DNA from: Cognatazoarcus halotolerans
GTDB lineage: Bacteria; Pseudomonadota; Gammaproteobacteria; Burkholderiales; Rhodocyclaceae
DNA: 64,000 nucleotides
Direction of reading: 5' to 3'
NCBI RefSeq assembly: GCF_009800965.1
Contig: NZ_WUAF01000015.1
Location: 20,367-84,366, forward strand
Part shown: positions 8,330 to 18,532 of the stretch, piece by piece
Numbering within the stretch: the stretch's first letter is position 1
Layout of the letters: each line of letters starts with the position of its first letter
Program-made: the position numbers and the translations under genes
The notes under the pieces: generated by a model
Databases searched by the model: none
The model's input: the letters and a program-made list of their open reading frames with translations, nothing else
What the model was told of the DNA's origin: nothing

Positions 8330-9757
8330 GTGAAGATCATCATCCTTGGTGCCGGACAGGTGGGCTCCTCGGTCGCCGAGAACCTGGTGTCCGAAGCCAA
8401 CGACATCACCGTCGTCGATACCGATCCCCATCTGCTGCAGTTGATGCAGAACCGCCTCGACCTGCGCGCGGTGGTCGGCAACGCTGCCTCGCCGTCGATC
8501 ATGCGCCAGGCAGGCGCCGACGATGCCGACCTGCTGATCGCGGTCACCCAGTCGGACCAGACCAACCTGTGCGCCTGCCGCATCGCCCGCAGCCTGTTCA
8601 ACCTGCCGACGCGGATCGCGCGGCTGCGCTCGGCGGACTATGTCGAATACCCCGAGCTGCTCGACGACAACAACTTCGCGGTCGACTTCTCGATCTGCCC
8701 GGAACAGATCGTCACCGAGTACATCCGCAAGCTGATCGAATTCCCGACCGCGTTGCAGGTTCTCGAGTTCGCCGACGGCATGCTCAGCCTGATTGCCGTA
8801 CGGGCCGTCGCCGGCGGTCCGCTGGTAGGCCACCCGCTGGCCGACCTGCGACGTCACATCCCCAACGTGGACGCCCGCATCGCGGCCATCTACCGCGGCG
8901 AGAAACCGATCATCCCGAGCGGCGAAACCGTCATCCAGTCCGGTGACGAAGTCTTCTGCCTCGCGGCAACCCGGCACATCCGCCAGGTGATGCGCGAACT
9001 GCGCAAGCTCGAGAACCCGATCCGCCGCATCATGATCGCCGGCGGCGGCAACATCGGCTACCGCCTGGCACGCTCGATCGAGGAGCGCTACGAAGTCAAG
9101 GTGCTCGAGCGCGACAACCGCCGCACCGACTTCCTCGCCCTCAATCTCACCAAGACCCTGGTGCTGCAGGGCGACGCCACCGACGAGGAGTTGCTCGAGA
9201 GCGAAAACATCGAGGACATGGACATGTTCCTCTCGCTCACCAACGACGAAGAAGACAACATCATGGCGGCCTCGCTGGCCAAGCGCATGGGGGCACGGCG
9301 TACCCTCGCACTGATCAACCGCAAGAGCTATGTCGATCTGGTCCAGGGCGGCCCGATCGACATCGCCATCTCGCCGGCCCAGGCGTCGATCGGCACCCTC
9401 CTGGCACACGTCCGGCGTGGCGACGTGGCGGCGGTCCACAGTCTGCGGCGCGGTGCGGCCGAAGCCCTCGAGCTGGTCGCCCACGGCGACCGCGCCACCT
9501 CCAAGATCGTCGGCCGCAAGATCGAGGAGATCGAACTGCCGCGCGGCGTCACCATCGGCGCAGTGGTTCGCGAGACCGGTCAGCATCGGCTGATCCATCG
9601 CGAGAACACGCCGGTGATGATCCCCGAGCGCGAGGTGATCATCGCCCACCACGACACGGTCATCGAGTCCGAAGACCATGTGATCGTCTTCTGCGTGAGC
9701 AAGAAGCAGGTCGCCAAGGTCGAAAAGCTCTTCCAGGTCGGTTTCGGCTTCTTCTGA
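8330..9757 (+). CDS. trkA: Trk system K+ uptake protein TrkA
   Basis: A 475-residue cytoplasmic regulator with two tandem RCK modules. The NAD-binding motifs are GAGQVGSSVAENL at the start and GGGNIGYRLARSI near residue 235, each followed by a TrkA-C domain. The start is GTG at 8330. TrkA binds NAD(H) or nucleotides and gates the TrkH K+ channel. It lies 15 bp upstream of the first of two trkH genes and is probably cotranscribed with both. Confidence 0.95.
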   Translation: MKIIILGAGQVGSSVAENLVSEANDITVVDTDPHLLQLMQNRLDLRAVVGNAASPSIMRQAGADDADLLIAVTQSDQTNLCACRIARSLFNLPTRIARLRSADYVEYPELLDDNNFAVDFSICPEQIVTEYIRKLIEFPTALQVLEFADGMLSLIAVRAVAGGPLVGHPLADLRRHIPNVDARIAAIYRGEKPIIPSGETVIQSGDEVFCLAATRHIRQVMRELRKLENPIRRIMIAGGGNIGYRLARSIEERYEVKVLERDNRRTDFLALNLTKTLVLQGDATDEELLESENIEDMDMFLSLTNDEEDNIMAASLAKRMGARRTLALINRKSYVDLVQGGPIDIAISPAQASIGTLLAHVRRGDVAAVHSLRRGAAEALELVAHGDRATSKIVGRKIEEIELPRGVTIGAVVRETGQHRLIHRENTPVMIPEREVIIAHHDTVIESEDHVIVFCVSKKQVAKVEKLFQVGFGFF

Positions 9758-9772
9758 TTTCCGGACAGGGCG

Positions 9773-11230
9773 ATGAATCACCTCCTCTCGGTCTTTCGCG
9801 TGCTGTCGCTGATCATGATGATCTTCGGTGCCACCATGGCAGCACCGCTCGGAATCTCCTGGTGGCGCGGCGACGGCGCCGAGACCGCCTATGACGAAGC
9901 GCTCCTGCTGACCATCGCGATCGGCGCCTTCATGTGGTGGATCACGCGCCGCCACAGCCGCGAACTGACGGTCCGCGACGGCTTCCTGCTGGTGGTGCTG
10001 ACGTGGACCGTGCTGCCGGCGCTCGCGACCCTGCCGCTGCTGCTCTACATTCCGAACCTGAGCTTCACTGACGCCTACTTCGAAACCGTGTCGGGACTCA
10101 CCACCACCGGGGCGACGGTGCTCTCCAATCTGGACAGCTTGCCCTATTCGATCAACTTCTGGCGCATGCTGCTGGTATGGCTTGGCGGCATGGGCCTGAT
10201 CGTGCTCGCCGTGGCAGTGCTGCCGCTGCTCGGCGTCGGTGGCCGGCAGATCTTCAAGGCCGAAGCGCCGGGGCCGATGAAGGAATCCAAGCTGACCCCG
10301 CGCATGGCCGAGACCGCCAAGGGCCTGTGGGTCGTCTACGGCCTGTTCAGCCTGGTCTGCGCGCTGGCCTTCCGCTGGGCGGGCATGAGCTGGGACGACG
10401 CGGTGGTGCACATGTTCACCACCATGGGCCTCGGTGGCTTCTCAACCCACGACGCGAGCTTCGGCTACTGGAACTCGCCGACCATCGAGATGGTGACGAT
10501 GGTCTTCATGACCCTCGCGGGTATCAACTTCGCCACCCATTTCGTCGCCATCCGCGGCGGCAGCCTGCAGGCCTACAAGCAAGATCCCGAAGTGCGCTGG
10601 TACTTCTACGTGATGTTCGGCAGCGTCGCCGCCATCGCGCTCTACCTCTACGCCACCGGCACCTACACCGACCCCTTGCAGGCGCTGCGCTACGCCGCCT
10701 TCAACACCATCTCGATCGCCACCACCACCGGCTTTGCCAATACCGACTATGCGCTGTGGCCGGTATTCGCCCCGCTGTGGATGCTGTTCCTGTGCAGCTT
10801 CATCACCTGCGCGGGCTCGACCGGCGGCGGCATCAAGATGATGCGCGCGATCATCCTCTACAAACAGGTATTCCGCGAGCTGCTGCGCTCGCTGCACCCG
10901 CACGCCGTCGCACCGATCAAGTTCGGCAGCGAAGCGGTCGCCAACCAGATCATCTTCGCCGTGCTGGCCTTCGGTTTCATGTACATGGTGGTGCTGGTCA
11001 GCCTGACCCTGGTCATGGTGTTCACCGGCCTCGACCCGATCACCGCCTTCTCCGCCGTGGTCGCCTGCGTGAACAACACCGGTCCGGGGCTGGGCCAGGT
11101 CGGCCCGTCGACCACCTACGCGGTGCTCAACGACCTGCAGACCTGGATCTGCACCTTTGCGATGCTGCTCGGCCGGCTCGAGATCTTCACCCTGCTGGTC
11201 GTGCTCAGCCCGTACTTCTGGCGCAAATGA
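9773..11230 (+). CDS. trkH: Trk system K+ channel TrkH (copy 1)
   Basis: A 485-residue polytopic protein with the TrkH/KtrB fold of four pore repeats. Selectivity-filter-like segments are visible: TVSGLTTTGATVL, TTMGLGGFSTHDASF, SIATTTGFANTDY and CVNNTGPGLGQVG. It conducts K+ into the cell under TrkA control. It follows trkA immediately and is followed after 49 bp by a closely related paralogue with the same four pore motifs. Confidence 0.93.
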   Translation: MNHLLSVFRVLSLIMMIFGATMAAPLGISWWRGDGAETAYDEALLLTIAIGAFMWWITRRHSRELTVRDGFLLVVLTWTVLPALATLPLLLYIPNLSFTDAYFETVSGLTTTGATVLSNLDSLPYSINFWRMLLVWLGGMGLIVLAVAVLPLLGVGGRQIFKAEAPGPMKESKLTPRMAETAKGLWVVYGLFSLVCALAFRWAGMSWDDAVVHMFTTMGLGGFSTHDASFGYWNSPTIEMVTMVFMTLAGINFATHFVAIRGGSLQAYKQDPEVRWYFYVMFGSVAAIALYLYATGTYTDPLQALRYAAFNTISIATTTGFANTDYALWPVFAPLWMLFLCSFITCAGSTGGGIKMMRAIILYKQVFRELLRSLHPHAVAPIKFGSEAVANQIIFAVLAFGFMYMVVLVSLTLVMVFTGLDPITAFSAVVACVNNTGPGLGQVGPSTTYAVLNDLQTWICTFAMLLGRLEIFTLLVVLSPYFWRK

Positions 11231-11279
11231 TGAACAGCCGGTTCCGTCCCTGCCGACCGTCCCGACCGGAGCAATGCGG

Positions 11280-12740
11280 ATGATGCGCAGCTACGCGCCG
11301 GTGCTCAATCCGCTCGGCCTGATCATCGTCTTTTTCGGGCTGCTGCTGCTGGTGCCCCTGGGCGTGTCGATCCATCACGGCGACGGCGCCGTCCGCGCCT
11401 ACGACGAGGCCCTGCTGATGACGCTCGTTTCCGGCGCGCTGCTGTGGTGGTCCACCCATCGGCACCGCCGCGACCTGCGCCCCCGCGACGCCTTCCTGCT
11501 GGTGGCGCTCACCTGGCTGATCCTGCCCCTGTTCGGTGCCCTGCCGCTTTACATCCAGCTCCCCGGCATCTCCTTCACGGACGCCTACTTCGAGGCCACC
11601 TCGGGTCTCACTGCCACCGGCGCCACCGCCATCTCGGGACTCGACCACCTGCCGATCTCGATCAACTTCTGGCGCACCTTCATGCACTGGATCGGCGGCA
11701 TGGGCGTGATCGTGCTGGTGGTCGCCATCCTGCCGCTGCTCGGCATCGGCGGGCGCAGTCTGTTCAAGGCTGAAACGCCGACACCGATGAAGGACGCCAG
11801 CCTGACCCCGCGCATCGCCGAAACCGCCAAGGGCCTGTGGATGGTCTACCTGGTGCTCACCCTCGCCTGCTGGGGCGCACTCAACCTGGTCGGCATGGAA
11901 ACCTGGGATGCGCTGATGCACGCTTTCTCGGTGATGGGGCTGGGCGGCTTCTCGACCCGCGACGCAAGCCTCGGCCACTACAACAGCCTGCAGGTCGAAG
12001 GCGTGGTGATCTTCTTTGCGCTGCTCTCGGGGATCAACTATGCCACCCACTTCATGGCCCTCTTCCAGCACGACTTCAAGGCCTATGTGCACGATCGCGA
12101 ATTGCCCTTCTACTTTGGCGTGCTCACCGTCAGCATCCTCGCCCTGTCGCTCTACCTGATGCCCTACAACGTCTACGAGGACTACTGGAGCACGCTGCGC
12201 TACGTTGCCTTCCACTCGATCTCGCTCGCCACCTCGCTGGGCTTCGCCACCGCCGACTACACCTTCTGGCCGATGTTCGCCCAAGTGTGGATCCTCTTTC
12301 TCGGCAGCTTCATCGCCTGTTCGGGCTCGACCGGTGGCGGTATCAAGCTGATGCGCGCGATCATCCTCTACAAGCAGGTCTATCGCGAACTCGCCCGCGC
12401 GGTGCATCCCAACGCAGTCCTGCCGGTACGCTTCCGCAACCAGCAGATCCCCGACCACATCCTCCACGCGGTGCTCGGCTTCTCCTTCATCTACATGGTC
12501 ACCATCGTCAGCCTGAGCCTGGTACTTTCGGCCAGCGGTCTGGAGCTCGTGACCGCGTTCTCGGCGGTGGTCGCCTGCCTCAACAACACCGGCCCCGGAC
12601 TCGGCGCGGTCGGGCCGGCCGGCAACTATTCGGTGCTGACCGACTTCCAGACCTGGGTGTGCACCTTCGCCATGCTGCTCGGCCGGCTCGAGATCTTCAC
12701 CCTGCTGGTGGTGCTCACCCCGGCCTTCTGGCGCAAGTGA
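11280..12740 (+). CDS. trkH: Trk system K+ channel TrkH (copy 2)
   Basis: About 486 residues and similar to copy 1 along its whole length. The pore segments are ATSGLTATGATAI, SVMGLGGFSTRDASL, SLATSLGFATADY and CLNNTGPGLGAVG. The third filter differs (SLATSLGF against SIATTTGF). Several starts are close together (11274, 11280, 11283); 11280 is chosen because a GGAG lies 8 bp upstream. The tandem pair looks like a lineage duplication giving two K+ channels sharing one TrkA, perhaps with different affinity. Confidence 0.9.
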   Translation: MMRSYAPVLNPLGLIIVFFGLLLLVPLGVSIHHGDGAVRAYDEALLMTLVSGALLWWSTHRHRRDLRPRDAFLLVALTWLILPLFGALPLYIQLPGISFTDAYFEATSGLTATGATAISGLDHLPISINFWRTFMHWIGGMGVIVLVVAILPLLGIGGRSLFKAETPTPMKDASLTPRIAETAKGLWMVYLVLTLACWGALNLVGMETWDALMHAFSVMGLGGFSTRDASLGHYNSLQVEGVVIFFALLSGINYATHFMALFQHDFKAYVHDRELPFYFGVLTVSILALSLYLMPYNVYEDYWSTLRYVAFHSISLATSLGFATADYTFWPMFAQVWILFLGSFIACSGSTGGGIKLMRAIILYKQVYRELARAVHPNAVLPVRFRNQQIPDHILHAVLGFSFIYMVTIVSLSLVLSASGLELVTAFSAVVACLNNTGPGLGAVGPAGNYSVLTDFQTWVCTFAMLLGRLEIFTLLVVLTPAFWRK

Positions 12741-12843
12741 GCGCGTCGATTCGGACAGGTTGACCTGCATCGGCTGCGGCTGCCGCCGAAAAGCGGGATA
12801 ATCGCGGCTTTCGGCCCGAGCCGGCCGGCAACCGAGACCCATC

Positions 12844-13911
12844 GTGAGCCAACTCCAGAACGACACCTTCCTGCGTGCGCTGATGCGCCAGCCCACCGAA
12901 TACACTCCGATGTGGCTGATGCGCCAGGCCGGCCGCTACCTTCCAGAATACTGCGAAACACGCAAGCGCGCCGGCAGCTTCCTGCAACTGTGCAAGAGTC
13001 CGAGCATGGCCTGCGAAGTCACCCTGCAACCGCTCGCCCGCTACGACCTCGATGCCGCAATCCTCTTTTCGGACATTCTCACCGTGCCCGATGCGATGGG
13101 TCTCGGGCTGTACTTCGCGGAAGGCGAGGGGCCACGTTTCGAACGCCCGCTGAAGGACGAGTGGGAAATCCGCAACCTCGCCGCGCCCGATCCCCACGCC
13201 GAACTGCAGTACGTCATGGACGCGGTCTCCGAAATCCGTCGTGCGCTGGGCGGCTCGGTTCCCTTGATCGGCTTTTCCGGCAGCCCGTGGACGCTCGCCT
13301 GCTACATGGTCGAGGGTGGCTCCTCCTCCGATTACCGCAAGGTCAAGTCGCTGATGTACTCGCGGCCGGACCTGATGCACCACATCCTCGACGTCACCAC
13401 CCGGGCGGTCATCGCCTACCTCAACGCGCAGATCGAGGCCGGCGCCCAGGCAGTGATGGTGTTCGATTCCTGGGGCGGCGTACTGGCCCATGACGCCTAC
13501 CGCGAGTTCTCGCTCGCCTACCTCGAGCGCATCGCAGCCGGGTTGATCCGCGAACGTGAAGAACGCGCGGTACCGAGCATCGTGTTCACCAAGGGTGGCG
13601 GTCTGTGGCTTGAGGACATCGCCGCCGCCGGCTACAGCGCGGTAGGACTCGACTGGACCGTGGATCTCGGCAAGGCCCGCGCACTCGTCGGCGACAAGGT
13701 CGCGCTGCAGGGCAACCTCGACCCTGCGGTGTTGTTCGCCAGCCCCGAGGCCGTTGCCGAACAAGCCCGCCGCGTGCTGGACAGCTACGGCAATCACCCC
13801 GGCCACGTATTCAACCTCGGCCACGGCATCTCGCAGTACACCGTGCCCGACAATGTTTCGGTACTGGTCGAGACGGTCCACAGCCATAGCCGCCGCATGC
13901 GGCAGGGCTGA
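12844..13911 (+). CDS. hemE: Uroporphyrinogen decarboxylase
   Basis: A 355-residue enzyme with a GTG start at 12844. The N-terminal signature [14 protein letters not shown] contains the conserved Arg residues. The active-site Asp lies in [15 protein letters not shown], and the conserved GHGI is in [15 protein letters not shown]. It decarboxylates uroporphyrinogen III to coproporphyrinogen III in heme synthesis. It has its own upstream gap after trkH and is followed by the long AT-rich region before priA. The length matches the family. Confidence 0.97.
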   Translation: MSQLQNDTFLRALMRQPTEYTPMWLMRQAGRYLPEYCETRKRAGSFLQLCKSPSMACEVTLQPLARYDLDAAILFSDILTVPDAMGLGLYFAEGEGPRFERPLKDEWEIRNLAAPDPHAELQYVMDAVSEIRRALGGSVPLIGFSGSPWTLACYMVEGGSSSDYRKVKSLMYSRPDLMHHILDVTTRAVIAYLNAQIEAGAQAVMVFDSWGGVLAHDAYREFSLAYLERIAAGLIREREERAVPSIVFTKGGGLWLEDIAAAGYSAVGLDWTVDLGKARALVGDKVALQGNLDPAVLFASPEAVAEQARRVLDSYGNHPGHVFNLGHGISQYTVPDNVSVLVETVHSHSRRMRQG

Positions 13912-14329
13912 CAAGGGCTCGGGGCGGACGTCTGCATATGTGGAAGGCCGGCAAGGTCCGGCCATCCCGCAAATTCGTCGTTCGTCAAGGCAAAAAAAGT
14001 CCTCAAGGGGCTTGACTTATGCACATCGCGCCACGCCTTAAAGAAAATGTGCCCCTTCTCGCACCGAGATATACGCATACACTCAAGTCTTTGTTTTATA
14101 TCGAATTTATTATTGCCTATTGTTTAGGCAGAGCACCCGATTCCCTGCAAGACCGGCGTGTAGAGGTAATACCGGACCGCTTTCCCACATAGTTATCCAC
14201 AGCTTCTGTGGAGAAACCGTGATTGCGGTTTGATGTCGCGTGATTAGTCCGTCTTTTGAGAGTTTTTCTTTCACTATCGACCGCAAATCATTGTTTTATT
14301 GAATTTTTATTGAAAACCCTCTGTCCAGA
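13912..14329. other. AT-rich 418-bp intergenic region upstream of priA
   Basis: No gene is supported here. The stretch from about 14090 is markedly AT-rich compared with the surrounding sequence (for example TTTATATCGAATTTATTATT). It includes a perfect DnaA box at 14193-14201 followed by an imperfect inverted copy (CTGTGGAGAA). It presumably carries the priA promoter. Confidence 0.5.
14193..14201 (+). promoter_or_regulatory. DnaA box
   Basis: TTATCCACA, a perfect match to the DnaA 9-mer, followed four bases later by TGTGGAGAA, an imperfect inverted match. It sits about 130 bp upstream of priA, so it may let DnaA affect priA expression or be a small DnaA-binding locus. Confidence 0.55.
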
Positions 14330-16501
14330 ATGCGAATCGTGCGCATCGCACTTCCGGTACCGCTTCCACAACTGTTTGATTACACGGCGGATTTCGTATC
14401 CGATGAGGATATCGGGCGATGCGTGCGGGTCCCGTTCGGTCGAGGTGAACGAACCGGGCTGATCATCGCCATACCCACGGAAAGCGATATCGACGCCACC
14501 CGGCTCAAACCGGTCGGCGCCATCCAGCGCGACGTTCCCTCCCTGCCGCCCGACTGGATCGAACTGGTCAGCTTCGTCACCCGCTACTATCACGCGCCTA
14601 TCGGCGAAGTCATCGCGCTGGCCTTGCCGCCGGGGCTGCGCCGCGCCGACGCGGTCAGCAGCGACGAAATCGACCCGCTCCTCACCGTCACCGCCGCCGG
14701 TCTTGCGGCCCTCGCCGAAAACCGCCGCGACAGCCGGGCGCTGCAACTGCTGCGCAGGCTTACCGCGGAGGGCCCACTGCGCCGCAGCCTGCTGCGCGCG
14801 ACCTTGCCATCCTCGACGCCGATCGCGGCTGCGCTGGAGCGCGGCTGGATCGCCCCCGACAGTCTCGAAGACCGCCAGCGCAGCAGCGGAGCGCCGCCGC
14901 TCACCGACGAGCAACAGGCGGTACTGACGGTGATTCGTGCTGCCCCCGCGGGCTTCCAGGCCTGGCTGCTGCATGGTGTCACCGGCAGCGGCAAGACCGA
15001 GGTCTACCTCAATCTTGTCGCCGACGCGCTCGCCCGCCGCGAGCAGGCTTTGATGCTCGTGCCCGAGATCGCGCTCACGCCCCAGCTCGAGCAGCGCGTA
15101 CAGGCGCGCTTCCCCGACGCGCGCATCGTCAGCCTTCATTCCGCCCAGGCCGATGGCGCCCGCTCGCGCGGCTTCGTGCAGGCCTTGTGCGGTCACGCCG
15201 ACATCGTCCTCGGAACCCGCCTCGCGGTGTTCACGCCCTTGCCACGGCTCGGCCTGATCGTCATCGACGAAGAGCACGACGCCTCCTATGCCCAGCTCGA
15301 GGGCGTGCGCTACTCGGCACGCGACGTGGCGGTGTGGCGCGCGCGCCAGCGCGCGGTGCCGGTTGTCCTCGGCTCGGCCACGCCCTCGCTGGAGAGCTGG
15401 CACCACGCGGAAGGTGGCCGCTATCGCAAGCTCGAGCTGACCCGCCGCGCGGTCGCCACCACCTTGCCGACGGTACGCCGCGTGGACACTCGTCGCACCC
15501 GTCTCGATGAGGGCCTCAGCGCCGCCCTGCTGGAAGCCATCGAAAAGCGCCTCGAGCGCGGCGAACAGAGCCTGGTGTTCCTCAACCGCCGCGGCTACGC
15601 GCCGGTGCTGGCGTGCACCGCCTGCGGCTGGGTGAGTCACTGCGATCACTGCTCCGCCAACCAGGTGGTGCATCTCGCCGACAAGCGCATGCGCTGCCAC
15701 CACTGCGGCGCCGACAAACCGATCCCCCGTGCCTGCCCGGCCTGCGGCAACCAGGACATGCACGCCTTCGGGCGCGGCACCCAGCGCCTCGAGGAACGCC
15801 TCGCCGAACGCTTCCCGCAGGCCCGCATCCTGCGCGTCGACCGCGATGCGGCGCGCACCCGCGCGAAGTGGGAAGAACTACTGGCGAAGATCGGCGCGGG
15901 CGAGGCCGACATCCTCGTCGGCACCCAGATGATGGCCAAGGGCCACGACTTCGCCAGGCTCACCCTGGTCGGCGTGGTGGGCGCCGACGCCTCGCTGCAT
16001 GCCGCGGACTTCCGCGCACCGGAGCGCCTCTTCCAGCAACTCATGCAGGTCGGCGGGCGGGCCGGCCGCAGTACGCTGCCCGGCGAGGTGCTGATCCAGA
16101 CCGAGTTTCCCGAGCACCCGCTCTACCAGCACCTGCGCCAGCACGACTACGCGCGCTTCGCGGCCATGGCGCTCGCCGAGCGTCGCAGCGCCGGCTTTCC
16201 GCCGTTCTCCTTCCAGGCCATGCTGCGCGCCGATGCACCCGCCATCGACGATGCGCTCGCCTTCCTCGCCGCGGCGGGCCATGCCGCCGAGAGCATGCTG
16301 CCCGAGGGTGTGCAGCTCTACGACCCGGTACCGATGCGCATGACCCGTCTCGCCCGCCGCGAACGTGCCCAGTTGCTGGTCGAAAGCACCCGGCGGCCGG
16401 CGCTGCAGCACTTCCTCGGCAACTGGCTTCCCGCACTCTACGCGCTGCGCATCAAGCGCGAGCTGCGCTGGCGCATTGACGTCGATCCGGTCGACGTCTG
16501 A
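14330..16501 (+). CDS. priA: Primosomal protein N' (PriA helicase)
   Basis: A 723-residue 3'-5' DNA helicase that restarts stalled forks by loading the primosome. An N-terminal 3' DNA-binding domain is followed by Walker A HGVTGSGKTEVYLNL (near residue 217), the DEEH box VIDEEHDASY, and a zinc domain with paired cysteines (CTACGW, CDHC, CHHCG, CPACG). Helicase motifs V-VI follow (GTQMMAKGHDF, QVGGRAGRS). The ATG at 14330 gives normal length. It is transcribed alone and meets the ROK gene tail to tail 24 bp downstream. Confidence 0.96.
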   Translation: MRIVRIALPVPLPQLFDYTADFVSDEDIGRCVRVPFGRGERTGLIIAIPTESDIDATRLKPVGAIQRDVPSLPPDWIELVSFVTRYYHAPIGEVIALALPPGLRRADAVSSDEIDPLLTVTAAGLAALAENRRDSRALQLLRRLTAEGPLRRSLLRATLPSSTPIAAALERGWIAPDSLEDRQRSSGAPPLTDEQQAVLTVIRAAPAGFQAWLLHGVTGSGKTEVYLNLVADALARREQALMLVPEIALTPQLEQRVQARFPDARIVSLHSAQADGARSRGFVQALCGHADIVLGTRLAVFTPLPRLGLIVIDEEHDASYAQLEGVRYSARDVAVWRARQRAVPVVLGSATPSLESWHHAEGGRYRKLELTRRAVATTLPTVRRVDTRRTRLDEGLSAALLEAIEKRLERGEQSLVFLNRRGYAPVLACTACGWVSHCDHCSANQVVHLADKRMRCHHCGADKPIPRACPACGNQDMHAFGRGTQRLEERLAERFPQARILRVDRDAARTRAKWEELLAKIGAGEADILVGTQMMAKGHDFARLTLVGVVGADASLHAADFRAPERLFQQLMQVGGRAGRSTLPGEVLIQTEFPEHPLYQHLRQHDYARFAAMALAERRSAGFPPFSFQAMLRADAPAIDDALAFLAAAGHAAESMLPEGVQLYDPVPMRMTRLARRERAQLLVESTRRPALQHFLGNWLPALYALRIKRELRWRIDVDPVDV

Positions 16502-16525
16502 GCCGCCACCGTGCAGCGACGTCGC

Positions 16526-17425
16526 TCAGCTGCCCTGGCCGAGCGGCCACAACCACGCCGCCCCGCGCACCCCGGACGCGTCGCCATGCAGGCTCTTCAC
16601 CAGACGCGTATCCACCCGGTCGGAAAAGACATGTTGCGTCCACAACCGTGGCACGTTGGCGTAGAGTCGCGCGACATTCGAGAGCCCGCCCGCCAGCACC
16701 ACCACATCCGGATCGAGGATGTTGATGACCCCGGCGAGCGAACGCGCGAGGCGCCGCTCGTAGCGCTGCATGCTGGCCTCGCAGGCAGGATTGCCGGCGG
16801 CCGCAATCTGCGCCGCGTCGGTCTCTACCCCGCCGTGGCGAAGATGGTCCGCTACCAGACCCGGTCCCGACAGCCAGGTCTCGATACAACCGAGCCTGCC
16901 GCAGTAGCAGGGCGGCAGCGGCAGATCCTCCGTGTCGGGCAAAGGCAGCGGATTGTGGCCCCACTCGCCGGCAATCGCATTGGGACCACGCAGCACCCGT
17001 CCATCGACCACGACCCCACCGCCCACGCCGGTACCGATGATCACCCCGAACACGCAACCCGCACCCGCCGCCGCGCCGTCCACCGCCTCGGACAGCGCCA
17101 TGCAGTTTGCGTCATTGGCGACACGCACCGTCCGCCCGAGCGCATCCGACAGGTCCCGATCGAGCGCATGCCCGTTCAGGCAGGTCGAGTTGGCGTTCTT
17201 GATCAATCCGCTGGCGGGCGAAATTGCACCCGGCGTGCCCACCCCCACGCTGGCCCTGCCTCCGAGTGCCTGCTCGACGCTCCGCACCAGTGACACCACC
17301 GCCGCAACGGTGTCGCGATAGCTGCCCGCCGGCGTCGGAATCCGTTGCCGGAATCGCTCGGTGCCGTCGTCGCCGAGGGCAAGAATCTCGATCTTCGTAC
17401 CGCCAAGGTCCACGCCGATGCGCAC
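16526..17425 (-). CDS. ROK family sugar kinase
   Basis: 299 residues from a GTG at 17425, preceded by a strong GAGGAGGGA site; the frame extends further upstream but without family homology. The phosphate-binding loop is VDLGGTKIEI, the glycine loop is GTGVGGGVVVDG, and the zinc motif CYCGRLGCIE follows the ROK CxCGxxGCxE pattern. Members phosphorylate glucose, fructose or N-acetyl sugars; fructokinase or glucokinase is most likely but not separable here. It lies 13 bp downstream of a DMT permease gene in the same direction. Confidence 0.88.
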   Translation of the reverse strand: MRIGVDLGGTKIEILALGDDGTERFRQRIPTPAGSYRDTVAAVVSLVRSVEQALGGRASVGVGTPGAISPASGLIKNANSTCLNGHALDRDLSDALGRTVRVANDANCMALSEAVDGAAAGAGCVFGVIIGTGVGGGVVVDGRVLRGPNAIAGEWGHNPLPLPDTEDLPLPPCYCGRLGCIETWLSGPGLVADHLRHGGVETDAAQIAAAGNPACEASMQRYERRLARSLAGVINILDPDVVVLAGGLSNVARLYANVPRLWTQHVFSDRVDTRLVKSLHGDASGVRGAAWLWPLGQGS

Positions 17426-17438
17426 TGTCGATCCCTCC

Positions 17439-18341
17439 TCAATCCGTCGCGACAGGCGGCCGGTTTGCCAGCCAGATGCCGCCACCGACCAGCGCCAGTG
17501 CAAACACCACACCCGGGTTCAGCGGCTCGTCGAGCAGCACCACGCCGGCCAGCACACCCATCACCGGCGTCAGGAACGAGAACGCCGAAAGACGGGTTGC
17601 CGGATAGTGGCGCACCAGCCAGAACCAGCCGACGTAGCTCAGCGAGGCCACCCCCACGATCTGGAACAGCATGCTCGCCACCACCGTAGCGGTGAGCGTG
17701 CCGACGCCGCGCTCGCCGAGCGCCAGCGCGAGTACCGGCAACACCAGCGCCGAAATCCCGAGCTGGTAGAGCAAGGTCTTTTCGGGCGCCGCAGTCGCCA
17801 GCCGCGAAAGCTTTACCGTCAGCGTGGTCGATGCCCACAACACCGCCGCCAGCAGGATCATCGCATCACCGACCCAGGTGCCGCCGGCGCGACTGAAGAG
17901 ACTGTCGCCAAACAGGACGAGGACACCGCCGAAGGCCAGTGCGAGCCCCAGCCACTGGATGCGCCGCATGTGTTCGCCGGGCAACATCAGCACCGCGCCG
18001 AGCGAAACGATGAAGGGCGCGGTGTACAGGAAGATCACGCCGCGCGAGGCGGTGGTGAACAGCAGGCCCGAATAGAGCAGCGCGAATTCGCCCGCGAACA
18101 GCAGCCCCGCGAGCAGACCGGGCAGCAGGGTGCCGTCGCGCTCGCACAGCGAAATGCCGCGCAGCCGTGTCCACCCCAGGACCAGCACGCAGGCACCGAT
18201 CGAACGCAGCGCCGCCTGCCATACCGGACTGATGCCCGGCGTGGCGAACTTGATCGCCACCTGCTGGACACCCCACAGCATGCAAAACAGGATCATCAAG
18301 CCGATCGCGGTGGCGTCGAGCTGGTTTCGGGATTGGTGCAC
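17439..18341 (-). CDS. EamA/DMT superfamily transporter
   Basis: A 300-residue protein with about ten hydrophobic helices in two EamA repeats (first around LMILFCMLWGVQQVAIKFATPG, second around ALVLPVLALALGE to the C-terminal LAGVVLLDEPLNPGVVFALALVGGGIWLANR). The C-terminal hairpin with a Gly-rich last helix is typical of the family. The exported or imported metabolite is unknown. It is likely the first gene of a two-gene unit with the ROK kinase, which could mean a sugar or metabolite link, but that is inference. Confidence 0.85.
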   Translation of the reverse strand: MHQSRNQLDATAIGLMILFCMLWGVQQVAIKFATPGISPVWQAALRSIGACVLVLGWTRLRGISLCERDGTLLPGLLAGLLFAGEFALLYSGLLFTTASRGVIFLYTAPFIVSLGAVLMLPGEHMRRIQWLGLALAFGGVLVLFGDSLFSRAGGTWVGDAMILLAAVLWASTTLTVKLSRLATAAPEKTLLYQLGISALVLPVLALALGERGVGTLTATVVASMLFQIVGVASLSYVGWFWLVRHYPATRLSAFSFLTPVMGVLAGVVLLDEPLNPGVVFALALVGGGIWLANRPPVATD

Positions 18342-18532
18342 ACGGTTCTCCTTGGGGCCTGACCCGGCCGTCTCGTGCGGGCGCGGTGGCGGGCTGGCAA
18401 TTATCGCCGCATCCGCGCGGGAAGGTCAGGCTGCAGCAGGCCGGTCCGGAAACGATTAATGTTGCAGACCGCACAGCCCGTAATACCGTGACTGCCCACG
18501 TACGAACGGCGCGTTTCGACCGAGATCCCTTC

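Noticed and set aside
8246..10411. 721-residue leftward open frame
   Set aside because: It lies antisense to trkA and trkH, is His/Gln/Arg/Asp-rich with no domain, and is the usual high-GC shadow frame.
11205..12905. 566-residue leftward open frame
   Set aside because: Antisense of the second trkH with low-complexity charged sequence; not a gene.
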